From Chlamydiota bacterium (GTDB taxonomy: Bacteria > Chlamydiota > Chlamydiia > Chlamydiales > Rhabdochlamydiaceae): a stretch of 8,397 nt of DNA. The stretch covers positions 1-8,397 of the forward strand of contig JAHFTN010000072.1 in assembly GCA_023269365.1 (NCBI GenBank), written 5' to 3'. Under the pieces are notes generated by a model, which did not search any database, was not told where the DNA came from, and saw only the letters and a list, made by a program, of their open reading frames with translations. Every line of letters begins with the position of its first letter. Position 1 is the stretch's first letter. The position numbers and the translations under genes are program-made. This document shows, piece after piece, positions 1 to 5,755 of the stretch.

Positions 1-246
1 ACCTCTTCGGCAGTGACACTGACGACAGCCACTTTGGGGACCTTTTCTTATCTATTTTTGGGGATGGAAGAGTTACCAAAAGAACCTCTTGGATTCATCG
101 ACCCAGCTGCTTTCCTTATCGTGGGAGCAAGCGCTTGCTTAACAGCTCCTCTTGGGGTCTATCTGATCCATGTACTTGACCCTAAAAAGGTGCGCCGCAT
201 TTTCTCCCTCGTTCTGGTTGTCACGGGGCTAGCTTTAATTTTTTAG
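1..246 (+). CDS. TSUP (TauE/SafE-like) membrane permease, 3' fragment
   Basis: The frame is open from base 1 and ends at TAG 244-246, so only about the last 81 residues are present; the GTG at 13 is internal, not a start. The fragment has two hydrophobic stretches, one around residues 35-56 of the fragment and one at the C-terminus. Between them lies a pattern (APLGVYLIHVLDPKKVRRIF) typical of the last two helices of the sulfite exporter TauE/SafE family. In that family a proline-glycine turn is followed by a basic loop before the final helix. Known members are inner-membrane permeases for sulfonates, sulfite or other organic anions; the substrate here cannot be told. The stop overlaps the stop of the convergent gene on the other strand. 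Family assignment is fairly sure from the C-terminal pattern, but it rests on a short fragment. Confidence 0.75.
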   Translation, partial: TSSAVTLTTATLGTFSYLFLGMEELPKEPLGFIDPAAFLIVGASACLTAPLGVYLIHVLDPKKVRRIFSLVLVVTGLALIF

Positions 247-728
247 TTAAAATGGGGAGCTTCAATCCGAAATCTCCTCTCTTTATTCCCTCCAGCTTCC
301 CAATCTTGGGGCAGAGGTTGATCTTGGTTTTTAGCATTAAAAGCTATCACCTTGCGCCGCTCAAGCCCTTTCCCCTCTCTCGAGGAGCTTTGTTTTAACT
401 TTTTACGGACACACGCCTGCTCTTTTAACTGATTGTGTGCCACATGGGGAGATAGGGAAGTAAGGTCTTTTCCCTGAAGGGTTTGATCTATTAGGATTTG
501 TAAGGAGACACAAGAGGGATTTTGTAAAAAATAATGAGTTTTTGGAAGGGCTTTTTGTAAAAAAGGGTTCTGCAAAGAAAAGGAGATATGGGGAATGTTG
601 ATCTGCGCACAAGAGTGTTGTTTAGAAAATTCCCCTAACGGCCCTTCTTTTTTTATCCCGGAGATCTTTGATTTAAAGGACCAGCGTTGGACTAAAAGGG
701 TCTCGGTAAGAAAAGCAGATTTCTTCAT
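243..728 (-). CDS. hypothetical basic protein, about 161 aa, unrecognised
   Basis: I do not recognise this protein. The frame is open from 743, but the ATG at 728 is preferred because AAAGGAG (bases 733-739) lies 4 nt upstream of it, whereas the ATG at 743 has no Shine-Dalgarno. The product (MKKSAFLTETLLVQRW...) is rich in Lys, Gln and Ser. It has no convincing signal peptide or membrane segment, contains four cysteines, and ends in a charged tail (...NKERRFRIEAPHFN). A short motif is loosely repeated in the middle (FLQKALPK and FLQNPS), matching a repeated TTTTGTAAAAAA stretch in the DNA. Its TAA (243-245, read in reverse) interlocks with the TAG of the convergent permease. It lies downstream of the transporter gene but behind a small hairpin, so it is probably its own unit. 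It could be a fast-evolving lineage-specific protein or, less likely, a chance open frame. Confidence 0.5.
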   Translation of the reverse strand: MKKSAFLTETLLVQRWSFKSKISGIKKEGPLGEFSKQHSCAQINIPHISFSLQNPFLQKALPKTHYFLQNPSCVSLQILIDQTLQGKDLTSLSPHVAHNQLKEQACVRKKLKQSSSREGKGLERRKVIAFNAKNQDQPLPQDWEAGGNKERRFRIEAPHFN

Positions 729-732
729 TTTT

Positions 733-739
733 CTCCTTT
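733..739 (-). promoter_or_regulatory. Shine-Dalgarno deciding the start at 728
   Basis: Read on the minus strand, AAAGGAG is followed by AAAA and ATG. It supports the shorter of two in-frame starts for the orphan gene. Confidence 0.55.
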
Positions 740-762
740 TCATTAAAAATCGGCAAAATTTT

Positions 763-776
763 AGGCTTTTAAGCCT
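763..776 (-). terminator. weak hairpin downstream of the transporter gene
   Basis: AGGCTT-TT-AAGCCT forms a perfect 6-bp stem. On the minus strand it is followed by AAAATTTT, and on the plus strand by TTTT. It sits 16 bases past the stop of the transporter gene and upstream of the orphan gene, where a terminator of the three-gene operon would be expected. The stem is short and the U-run weak, so termination may be partial. Confidence 0.4.
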
Positions 777-791
777 TTTAAAGCAAATATT

Positions 792-2063
792 TTAATCGAG
801 CGCGGCGGCTTTTGCTCCAGGTTCTTTAAGGAAAAAGAGGACAGTCCCCATCCAGAGGAGAAATAGGGCGATCCCTCCCCAGTTAAGATAAGAGGTAAAT
901 TGAAGGCCAAAGAGGGCTTGCAGCCCCAAAATGAGGAGAGAGGCCAAGGCTTTGGAAGACCTATGGGCGAACACATCGATGACAGCTTTTGCTCGAAATT
1001 TTTCATCGGGCTTAAGGGGATTATAAAGGAGTTCTTTGAGGATGGTGAAGAGGGAAAAATCGCTGCTCTTAATAGAGATGTAGGCAAACGAAATCACCCC
1101 GAATAGGGGAAAACACTGAAATGCCAAGCCGTTGATACAAAGAAGCAAAGGGATCAGTAGGTGTGTTTTTTTTACTCCCAGATAATGGATAAAGAGAAAG
1201 CTCCCAAAGAGCTGGAAAGAAAGGGTGATGGTATGGACAAGACTTAAAATCCTACCCGTATACTGGGTCCTTAAATCTGTGTCTCTAATCTTCGCCTCTA
1301 AAAATCGATTAAATTGAAAATCGATCAGAGTCGAAGAGAATTGCATAAAAATCACAAGCAGTAAGATGACGAGCAAGTAACGAGAGGAAGCAATGAGTTT
1401 AACTCCATGAACAAAGGCTTCTATCGAAGTGTGTTTTTTTTCTTCATAGAAGCGCAGCGTTGTCCCCTCTTTTGTCTGTTTGAGAGCACAGTAATAGCAC
1501 AGCCCTAAGAGCAGATAGATCGGCAAGGTGGCAATGAGCAACGACTCTGAGCCCATTTTAACCGCTAAAAATCCAGGGACCATGCTTCCCAAAGTCGCGC
1601 CAAAAGCGCCAAGCGCAAAAAAAAGTCCATAGAGATATCTTGCCTGTTTGAATGCCACTGTCATATGGATGACAGACCATAACTGCTGGAACATCAGCAT
1701 GATGTACACCTCTTTCCAAAGGTAAAAGAGGAAGGGAAGGGAAGTAAACTGGTGGATATAGAAAGAAGAGAAAAGCTGGATCCCTATGGCCAAAGAGGCG
1801 ACCCATACGAACATTTTAAAACACCCGACGCGCGGCAAGTATTGATTGTAAAGAGCCACGATAAGCAGGTTGAGAGGAACGGCGGCGATCCATGCGAAGG
1901 GAAGTGCAGAGGAGCCATAAGCTGTTAAAAAGAGGGAATTGCTCACAGGGCGGATGATGGCATACTCTGCAGAGATCAAAAAGCCCGAGAGCATGGCAAA
2001 CAAAATAAAGAGGCGCTGCTGAAAGGAGAAGGAGCTGAGCTCTGTCTTAAGTGCAGTGAACAT
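792..2063 (-). CDS. ATP/ADP translocase (Npt/Tlc)-related 12-TM transporter
   Basis: A 423-residue, strongly hydrophobic protein with about 12 predicted membrane segments, roughly at residues 18-37, 53-72, 84-103, 109-129, 143-162, 175-194, 229-249, 272-292, 300-321, 322-342, 372-387 and 393-412. The marks of the Npt/Tlc nucleotide transporter family, or of the MFS-like proteins nearest to it, are the stretch KELLYNPLKPDEKFRAKA (residues 343-360), followed by VIDVFAHRSSKAL. A second mark is the Trp-to-Gly-rich helix at 129-159. Typical nucleotide transporters of intracellular bacteria and plastids are about 500-530 residues; this one is shorter, with a compact middle loop. It would sit in the inner membrane. 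The start follows the HD gene's stop by 6 nt; AGGGG is about 12 nt upstream, so translation may rely on coupling. Transport of a nucleotide or related anion is an inference; exact substrate and direction are unknown. Confidence 0.75.
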   Translation of the reverse strand: MFTALKTELSSFSFQQRLFILFAMLSGFLISAEYAIIRPVSNSLFLTAYGSSALPFAWIAAVPLNLLIVALYNQYLPRVGCFKMFVWVASLAIGIQLFSSFYIHQFTSLPFLFYLWKEVYIMLMFQQLWSVIHMTVAFKQARYLYGLFFALGAFGATLGSMVPGFLAVKMGSESLLIATLPIYLLLGLCYYCALKQTKEGTTLRFYEEKKHTSIEAFVHGVKLIASSRYLLVILLLVIFMQFSSTLIDFQFNRFLEAKIRDTDLRTQYTGRILSLVHTITLSFQLFGSFLFIHYLGVKKTHLLIPLLLCINGLAFQCFPLFGVISFAYISIKSSDFSLFTILKELLYNPLKPDEKFRAKAVIDVFAHRSSKALASLLILGLQALFGLQFTSYLNWGGIALFLLWMGTVLFFLKEPGAKAAALD

Positions 2064-2069
2064 ACAACT

Positions 2070-3320
2070 TCAATCCCCTAAATGAGAGGAAAAAAGCTCC
2101 TCAAAGGTGGGATCGATATAGATCCACTTAAGGGGTTTTGCAAAGAAGGCGATCTGGCTATATTCATGGGAAGGCACAACGGCCTTAGAAGCTCTTCTTT
2201 GTACGAGGAAAAAGGGGGTGTTATGTCCTTCTGTTTTAGGAAAAGAAGGCTCGATGAAAAGAGCTGTCTTGGGAATCTTAAGCTCTTCTCTTAAATTCTC
2301 TAGGTCGGCATCTGAAGTTCCCTCTCTGAGTCCGAGGGCTCTAAACCTCTTTTCCCTTTGGAGTAGCGCCATCGCATCGAGATGCCCAAGGGCATTTGGA
2401 TCTTGGGAAGCTTTTCTCAGCGCGACGAGGATTTCGTTGTCTGTTAAAGAGAGGTACCCTGCCAAACTCTTCAAAGACTCCCCTTCTTCGAAAAACGCCT
2501 TCATAAAGCGACTTAGGTGGAATTTATGGGCTTTGACAGAGGCGTATTTATACACCCTCTGGTGCATAAAATGTCTTGCTAAGAGCAGCGCCTCGCACGA
2601 GGCTACTCCATTTTCCTCGATAGCTAGCTGTAACTTGCCTTCATGAGAAACGACACAGAGCATCTCAATGAGCTGGTCGTAGTCAAATAACCCGTGAGAT
2701 ACCCCCGTACATTTCGCATCGCGCAGGAGATAATCGATCCGATCGGCTCCAAAAAAATCGCCTGTCACGATGTGAGAGAGGACACTTTCTACTTGAGTAA
2801 AGTTAGAGAGTTTCTTTTCCCCCACAGCCATCTTCATGACATCTTTTGCCACTTCTTTCCCAGGGAAATGGGCAGCGACAAGGCCCCAGATCTCTTGAAG
2901 CTCATGGATGATTTTAAGAGTCCATCCCTCGTGTCCTTCAGAACCAAGAAGGGCATATTCTGCATCGTGGGAAAACGGCAGATGACCCAAATCATGGCAT
3001 AGGGCTGCAAGGCGCACAATTTGTAACCAATATTCCTTGTCTACTAAGGCAAATCCTTTGGAGGTGATTTTGTCAAAGATCCGCGTAGCAAGTTCCATTG
3101 CGCCGAGCGAGTGCTCAAACCGGGTATGTGTAGCTCCCGGGTAGACGAGGTAAGCCATCCCTAGCTGATGGATCGAATGTAACCTCTGAAAGGCTGCAGA
3201 ATCGATCACTCTTTTTTCTAATGCATTAAAATGGATAAACCCATGGACAGGATCGTAGATTTTATACGAACGTTGCAAGGGGGTAATGATTCTCTTAAAA
3301 GATTGTAATACACTACTCAT
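2070..3320 (-). CDS. HD-domain phosphohydrolase, SAMHD1/dGTPase-like (COG1078 type)
   Basis: A 416-residue soluble protein. The N-terminal IYDPVHGFIHF (residues 21-31) and the HD core are diagnostic. The core contains HTRFEHSLGAME with H70, CHDLGHLPFSHDAE with H109-D110 and H117, HEGW at 130-133, and DRIDYLLRDA with D196. These match the metal ligands (H, HD, D) and the catalytic Arg/His surroundings of SAMHD1 and bacterial relatives, which hydrolyse dNTPs to deoxynucleoside and triphosphate. All key residues are present, so catalysis is plausible, but the substrate is not proven by sequence. The C-terminal third (about 285-416) is less conserved. The ATG begins at the base next to the TAG of the upstream reductase gene, and AAGGAAG (3326-3332) lies inside that gene's end, so the two are probably translationally coupled. 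The transporter gene follows 6 nt downstream. Confidence 0.88.
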   Translation of the reverse strand: MSSVLQSFKRIITPLQRSYKIYDPVHGFIHFNALEKRVIDSAAFQRLHSIHQLGMAYLVYPGATHTRFEHSLGAMELATRIFDKITSKGFALVDKEYWLQIVRLAALCHDLGHLPFSHDAEYALLGSEGHEGWTLKIIHELQEIWGLVAAHFPGKEVAKDVMKMAVGEKKLSNFTQVESVLSHIVTGDFFGADRIDYLLRDAKCTGVSHGLFDYDQLIEMLCVVSHEGKLQLAIEENGVASCEALLLARHFMHQRVYKYASVKAHKFHLSRFMKAFFEEGESLKSLAGYLSLTDNEILVALRKASQDPNALGHLDAMALLQREKRFRALGLREGTSDADLENLREELKIPKTALFIEPSFPKTEGHNTPFFLVQRRASKAVVPSHEYSQIAFFAKPLKWIYIDPTFEELFSSHLGD

Positions 3321-4340
3321 CTAAACTTCCTTTCTCGGTTTACTCTCTTGTAGGTAATTGAGGCTCACCTCGACAAATTCCGCCTTGCGCTGCAACTCCT
3401 TGATGTTGCGCGCTCCCCCGTAGGTAAGGCCGCTGCGCAAGCCCCCCAAGAGCTGATTCAAGAGCTCTTCAGCACTCCCCGTCACCGGCCCCCAGAAATC
3501 GACCCCTTCTGCTACCGTCTTCTCTTTTAAGCCGCCATAGAAGTCGTTTTGAAAATCCTCACTCGCCTGTCCCCTGTACTTCGCTTCCCATCCACTCGAG
3601 GTTTTGTCCGATTTCCTTTTGGGAGCGGCGCTTTCTTTTGTCATGGCAAATAAGCTTCCGATCATCACCGTGCTAGCGCCCGCAGCAAGAGCCAAGACGA
3701 CATCGCGACTCGTCCGAATCCCCCCGTCGGCAATGAGGGGAACGCGCAGCTTTTCTGCCACCTTGGCACAGTCGTAAATCGCTGTGAATTGAGGCACACC
3801 AAATCCTGTCACCATACGTGTCTTGCACGCAGCTCCCGGTCCCACCCCCACCTTCACAGCGTCAGCTCCTGCATTGACAAGGTCGTGGTACGCCATCGCC
3901 GTGCAGACGTTGCCTGCAATCACCTCTTTATCCGGATGGGTCCGTTTGAGTTCTTCAATAAAATGAAACATCCGATCGGAATGGCCATGCGCCACGTCGA
4001 TACACACCCCAATTGCCCCTAAGTCGAGCAATTTCCTCGTCTCATCGAGCTTTAAAATCCCACAAGAAATATAGGTCTTGCCCTGGTATTTCTTTACCCA
4101 CTTTTCCTGCACCTCAAAGGTTGTGAACCGATGAAAAATCGGCACAGAGCCCACCTTGAGCAACACATCGGCAAGCTCCTCGCTAATCGCCGTATCCATA
4201 TTGGAACAAAGAAGGGGGTTTTCAATCTTCTTCTGCTTTGTCAGCCATGTCTCTAGGCAAGGCTCTGTGCGAGACGGGACGTTATTGAATTGGGGCACCA
4301 GGGCGACATCGTCAAAGGTATGGGCGCGCTTAAAGGACAT
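3321..4340 (-). CDS. IMP dehydrogenase/GMP reductase family enzyme without CBS domains, probably GMP reductase
   Basis: The start is ATG at 4340 (339 aa), because GAGGTGG (4346-4352) is 5 nt upstream; an in-frame GTG at 4349 falls inside that ribosome site. Numbering here counts from that GTG, three residues more. The fold is a single TIM barrel. It shows GNVCTA (146-151), the loop GPGAACKTR (170-178) with catalytic C175, ADGGIRTS (207-214), the IGSLFA phosphate site (230-235), and YRGQAS (258-263). Full-length IMP dehydrogenases carry two CBS domains between barrel strands; here there is none, and the length fits GMP reductase. The IMP dehydrogenase Arg-Tyr dyad appears as Phe270-Tyr271, and the segment YGGLKEKTVAEG plus LRSGLTYGGA resembles GMP reductase. 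GMP reductase converts GMP to IMP with NADPH. Family is near certain; reductase versus dehydrogenase is a lean. It is the first gene of the operon. Confidence 0.85.
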   Translation of the reverse strand: MSFKRAHTFDDVALVPQFNNVPSRTEPCLETWLTKQKKIENPLLCSNMDTAISEELADVLLKVGSVPIFHRFTTFEVQEKWVKKYQGKTYISCGILKLDETRKLLDLGAIGVCIDVAHGHSDRMFHFIEELKRTHPDKEVIAGNVCTAMAYHDLVNAGADAVKVGVGPGAACKTRMVTGFGVPQFTAIYDCAKVAEKLRVPLIADGGIRTSRDVVLALAAGASTVMIGSLFAMTKESAAPKRKSDKTSSGWEAKYRGQASEDFQNDFYGGLKEKTVAEGVDFWGPVTGSAEELLNQLLGGLRSGLTYGGARNIKELQRKAEFVEVSLNYLQESKPRKEV

Positions 4341-4345
4341 AGGTT

Positions 4346-4352
4346 CCACCTC
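4346..4352 (-). promoter_or_regulatory. Shine-Dalgarno deciding the reductase start at 4340
   Basis: On the minus strand GAGGTGG-AACCT-ATG gives a strong site with 5-nt spacing to the ATG at 4340. It overlaps the upstream GTG at 4349, which would otherwise be taken as the start. Confidence 0.75.
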
Positions 4353-4366
4353 AGTAAAAAAAGTGC

Positions 4367-4393
4367 AGTATAACTAGATTTTCTCCCCTTGAA
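4367..4393 (-). promoter_or_regulatory. candidate promoter of the reductase-HD-transporter operon
   Basis: On the minus strand TATACT (4367-4372) is a good -10. TTCAAG (4388-4393) is a fair -35 at a short 15-nt spacing. The -10 lies directly next to the left arm of the inverted repeat, so anything binding that repeat would affect this promoter. Predicted by eye only. Confidence 0.35.
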
Positions 4394-4428
4394 TAGGAAA
4401 AAATGTTCCCTATAAAGGAAAATCTAGT
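4373..4428. repeat. 11-bp inverted repeat in the divergent promoter region
   Basis: ACTAGATTTTC (4373-4383) and its exact reverse complement GAAAATCTAGT (4418-4428) flank a 34-bp spacer. Inside it lies a smaller, imperfect palindrome, ATAGGAA-AAAATG-TTCCCTAT (4393-4413). The repeat sits between two divergently transcribed genes, so it is more likely an operator or cruciform-forming site than a terminator. Confidence 0.6.
4389..4416 (+). promoter_or_regulatory. candidate promoter of the glycosyltransferase gene
   Basis: TTGAAT (4389-4394) and TATAAA (4411-4416), 16 bp apart, resemble a housekeeping promoter. The start point would leave a leader of about 20 nt. Its -35 overlaps the -35 proposed for the opposite strand. 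By-eye call. Confidence 0.4.
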
Positions 4429-4441
4429 AAAATAGAGGGCT

Positions 4442-5164
4442 ATGATCAGCGTCACTATTTTAACAAAAAATGCAGAGCAGACTCTAAAATCTACCCTGGA
4501 GTCTTTAAAAGGATTTTTGGAGGTACTGGTCTATGATTCAGGGTCAAGCGATAAAACCCTAGAAATTGCTTCTAGTTTTCCCAATGTCCGCCTCATCCAA
4601 GGCCCCTTTTCCGGCTTCGGCCCTACCCATAATAAGGCCTCGTCGCTTGCCACCTACGACTGGATTCTCTCGATCGACAGTGATGAGATCCTCTCCGAGG
4701 GACTTGCGCAGGAAATTTTAAATTTACAACTAGACCCGCAGATCGTTTACCAGCTCAACCGGCGCAACTTCTTTAACGGCAAATGGATCCGCGTCTGGTC
4801 CCCCGATCCCGTTGTCCGCCTTTACAATAGAAACATGACTCACTTCTCCGACGATGTGGTCCATGAAAAGGTCCTCTCCTCCCCTCTTCATGTTCACCCC
4901 CTCGCCTCTCCCCTCCTCCACACCCCCTACCGCTCAATTGACGATTTCCTCTCCAAAATGCAACTCTACTCCACCCTTTTTGCCGAGCAAAACCGGGGTA
5001 AAAAGTCCTCCCTTACAAAGGCCGTACTCCACGGAGGCGCCGCTTTTTTAAGAAGTTATGTGTTGAAACGGGGCTTTTTAGGGGGAAAAGAAGGTGCCAT
5101 CATTTCTTTCTACAATGGCCATACCGCCTTCTATAAGTATCTGAAGCTTTTGCAACTATCTTAG
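4442..5164 (+). CDS. family 2 glycosyltransferase, WaaE/KdtX-like (LPS core)
   Basis: A 240-residue cytosolic or membrane-associated GT-A enzyme. It begins with MISVTILTKNAEQTL and has DSGSSDKT (32-39) for nucleotide-sugar binding and the DXD-type motif SIDSDE (77-82). RRNFFNGKW (107-115), VVRLYNR (124-130), VHEKV (140-144) and the C-terminal YVLKRGFLGGKEG (206-218) followed by FYKYLKLL complete the pattern. This order is typical of the WaaE/KdtX subgroup, which adds glucose or a similar sugar to the LPS inner core. Length is close to family norm (about 250) and nothing is missing. AGAGGG lies only 2 nt before the ATG, so the ribosome site is odd, but the N-terminal family motif starts right at this ATG. 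It is transcribed alone, away from the purine operon, and is followed by a strong hairpin. Acceptor and sugar cannot be read from the sequence. Confidence 0.88.
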   Translation: MISVTILTKNAEQTLKSTLESLKGFLEVLVYDSGSSDKTLEIASSFPNVRLIQGPFSGFGPTHNKASSLATYDWILSIDSDEILSEGLAQEILNLQLDPQIVYQLNRRNFFNGKWIRVWSPDPVVRLYNRNMTHFSDDVVHEKVLSSPLHVHPLASPLLHTPYRSIDDFLSKMQLYSTLFAEQNRGKKSSLTKAVLHGGAAFLRSYVLKRGFLGGKEGAIISFYNGHTAFYKYLKLLQLS

Positions 5165-5185
5165 CATTAAGCGCTTAAAATCCAT

Positions 5186-5221
5186 TATGCTCAAAACGGC
5201 GAAATCGCCGTTTTGAGCATA
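5186..5221. terminator. perfect 17-bp hairpin, probable bidirectional terminator
   Basis: The arms 5186-5202 and 5205-5221 pair perfectly (TATGCTCAAAACGGCGA and its complement) around a 2-nt centre, in practice a small loop. The core ACGGCGA/TCGCCGT is bounded by AAAA on one side and TTTT on the other, as in bidirectional intrinsic terminators. The T-run is only four and is followed by GAGCAT, which still pairs. It lies 21 bases after the glycosyltransferase stop and is convergent to the minus-strand genes on the right. Confidence 0.65.
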
Positions 5222-5226
5222 TCAGT

Positions 5227-5355
5227 TTAAATGTAGTGAGCTGCATAGCGATCGACCAATTCTCTAATCATCGTCTGATAATTCGTTTGGTATTTTTCAG
5301 CTTCACTCTTAAAAAAATCCATACTTGATTTGGTCAAAGTTGTATTCGGGCTTTC
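5227..5355 (-). pseudogene. remnant of a ribbon-helix-helix (CopG/BrnA-like) antitoxin gene
   Basis: The frame between TAA 5356-5358 and TAA 5227-5229 encodes 42 residues. They start ESPNTTLTKSSMDFFKSEAE and continue YQTNYQTMIRELVDRYAAHY, then I. This has the layout of the C-terminal ribbon-helix-helix domain of CopG/BrnA-type antitoxins. It shows a short strand (TTLT), a helix with the paired FF-K signature, then the YQTMIRELVDRYA helix. The usual N-terminal part (about 30-50 residues) is missing, and an in-frame stop lies just upstream. The only ATG (5322) would give 31 residues, has no Shine-Dalgarno and would cut off the strand. The preceding gene ends at 5361, so there is no room for the lost part. 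No toxin gene is visible nearby. I read it as a decayed antitoxin; a functional micro-peptide is less likely. Confidence 0.6.
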
Positions 5356-5360
5356 TTAGG

Positions 5361-5690
5361 CTACCTTTTTTTTCGCACGAAAAACAGACCCACTCCAATC
5401 AGGGCGAGGACGATTCCACTTATTTTCAATCTATCGGCTAGCTGCGTATAACTGCCAATCTGGTCTTTCCCCTCATCGATTTTTTTCTGTGCAGAGTCGG
5501 TTAGCCCCTTTCCAAATTCTTTTGCAACGGGATTTAAGGAAAACAATGCATTGCCCTGCCCTACAGCTTTCTCTGCCTTTTTAATTTTCACCTTTCCCTC
5601 GTCGACCTGAGATTGAATATACATCGAACCTCCCACTAGGCCCAATCCTATGAGGATTAACACGACCCTAAATATCTTGAAAAAACACAT
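5361..5690 (-). CDS. small two-TM membrane protein of unknown function
   Basis: A 109-residue protein with hydrophobic segments at about 6-26 and 90-105 and a charged 60-residue stretch between them, ending in RKKR. That suggests a hairpin with both ends in the cytosol and the middle in the periplasm. The middle holds two similar pieces, VDEGKVKIKKAEK (29-41) and IDEGKDQIGSYTQ (71-83), probably helical and perhaps an old duplication. GAGGAG (5698-5703) is 7 nt before the ATG, a strong ribosome site. The 65-bp upstream spacer (5691-5755) is very AT-rich, with a weak TATAAG and a 6-bp inverted repeat (5704-5709/5718-5723), so it may have its own promoter. I do not recognise a named family; similar small, two-helix proteins occur as hypothetical genes. 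The decayed antitoxin lies directly downstream. Confidence 0.7.
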   Translation of the reverse strand: MCFFKIFRVVLILIGLGLVGGSMYIQSQVDEGKVKIKKAEKAVGQGNALFSLNPVAKEFGKGLTDSAQKKIDEGKDQIGSYTQLADRLKISGIVLALIGVGLFFVRKKR

Positions 5691-5755
5691 TGCAAATCTC
5701 CTCTATGCTTATACAACAGCATAATGTAAAAATTTATTTTAATAAAATGTTTTTC

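Noticed and set aside
265..336. Repeated ATCTTGG near the end of the permease gene, considered as a hairpin or repeat element
   Set aside because: It is a short direct repeat inside a coding frame with no stable pairing.
595..795. Plus-strand open frame of 66 codons
   Set aside because: It overlaps the minus-strand orphan, has no good ribosome site and runs through the hairpin after the transporter gene.
761..1087. Minus-strand open frame of 108 codons
   Set aside because: It is an alternative frame inside the transporter gene, low in plausible protein features.
2218..2646. Plus-strand open frame of 142 codons
   Set aside because: It lies antisense within the HD-domain gene, whose motifs are intact, and has no recognisable features.
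4341..4349. GTG start for the reductase, three residues upstream
   Set aside because: The GTG is part of the GAGGTGG ribosome site that serves the ATG at 4340.
5704..5723. TATGCT/AGCATA inverted repeat as terminator of the HyuA-type gene
   Set aside because: Only 6 bp with an 8-nt loop and no following T-run; noted under the small membrane protein instead.
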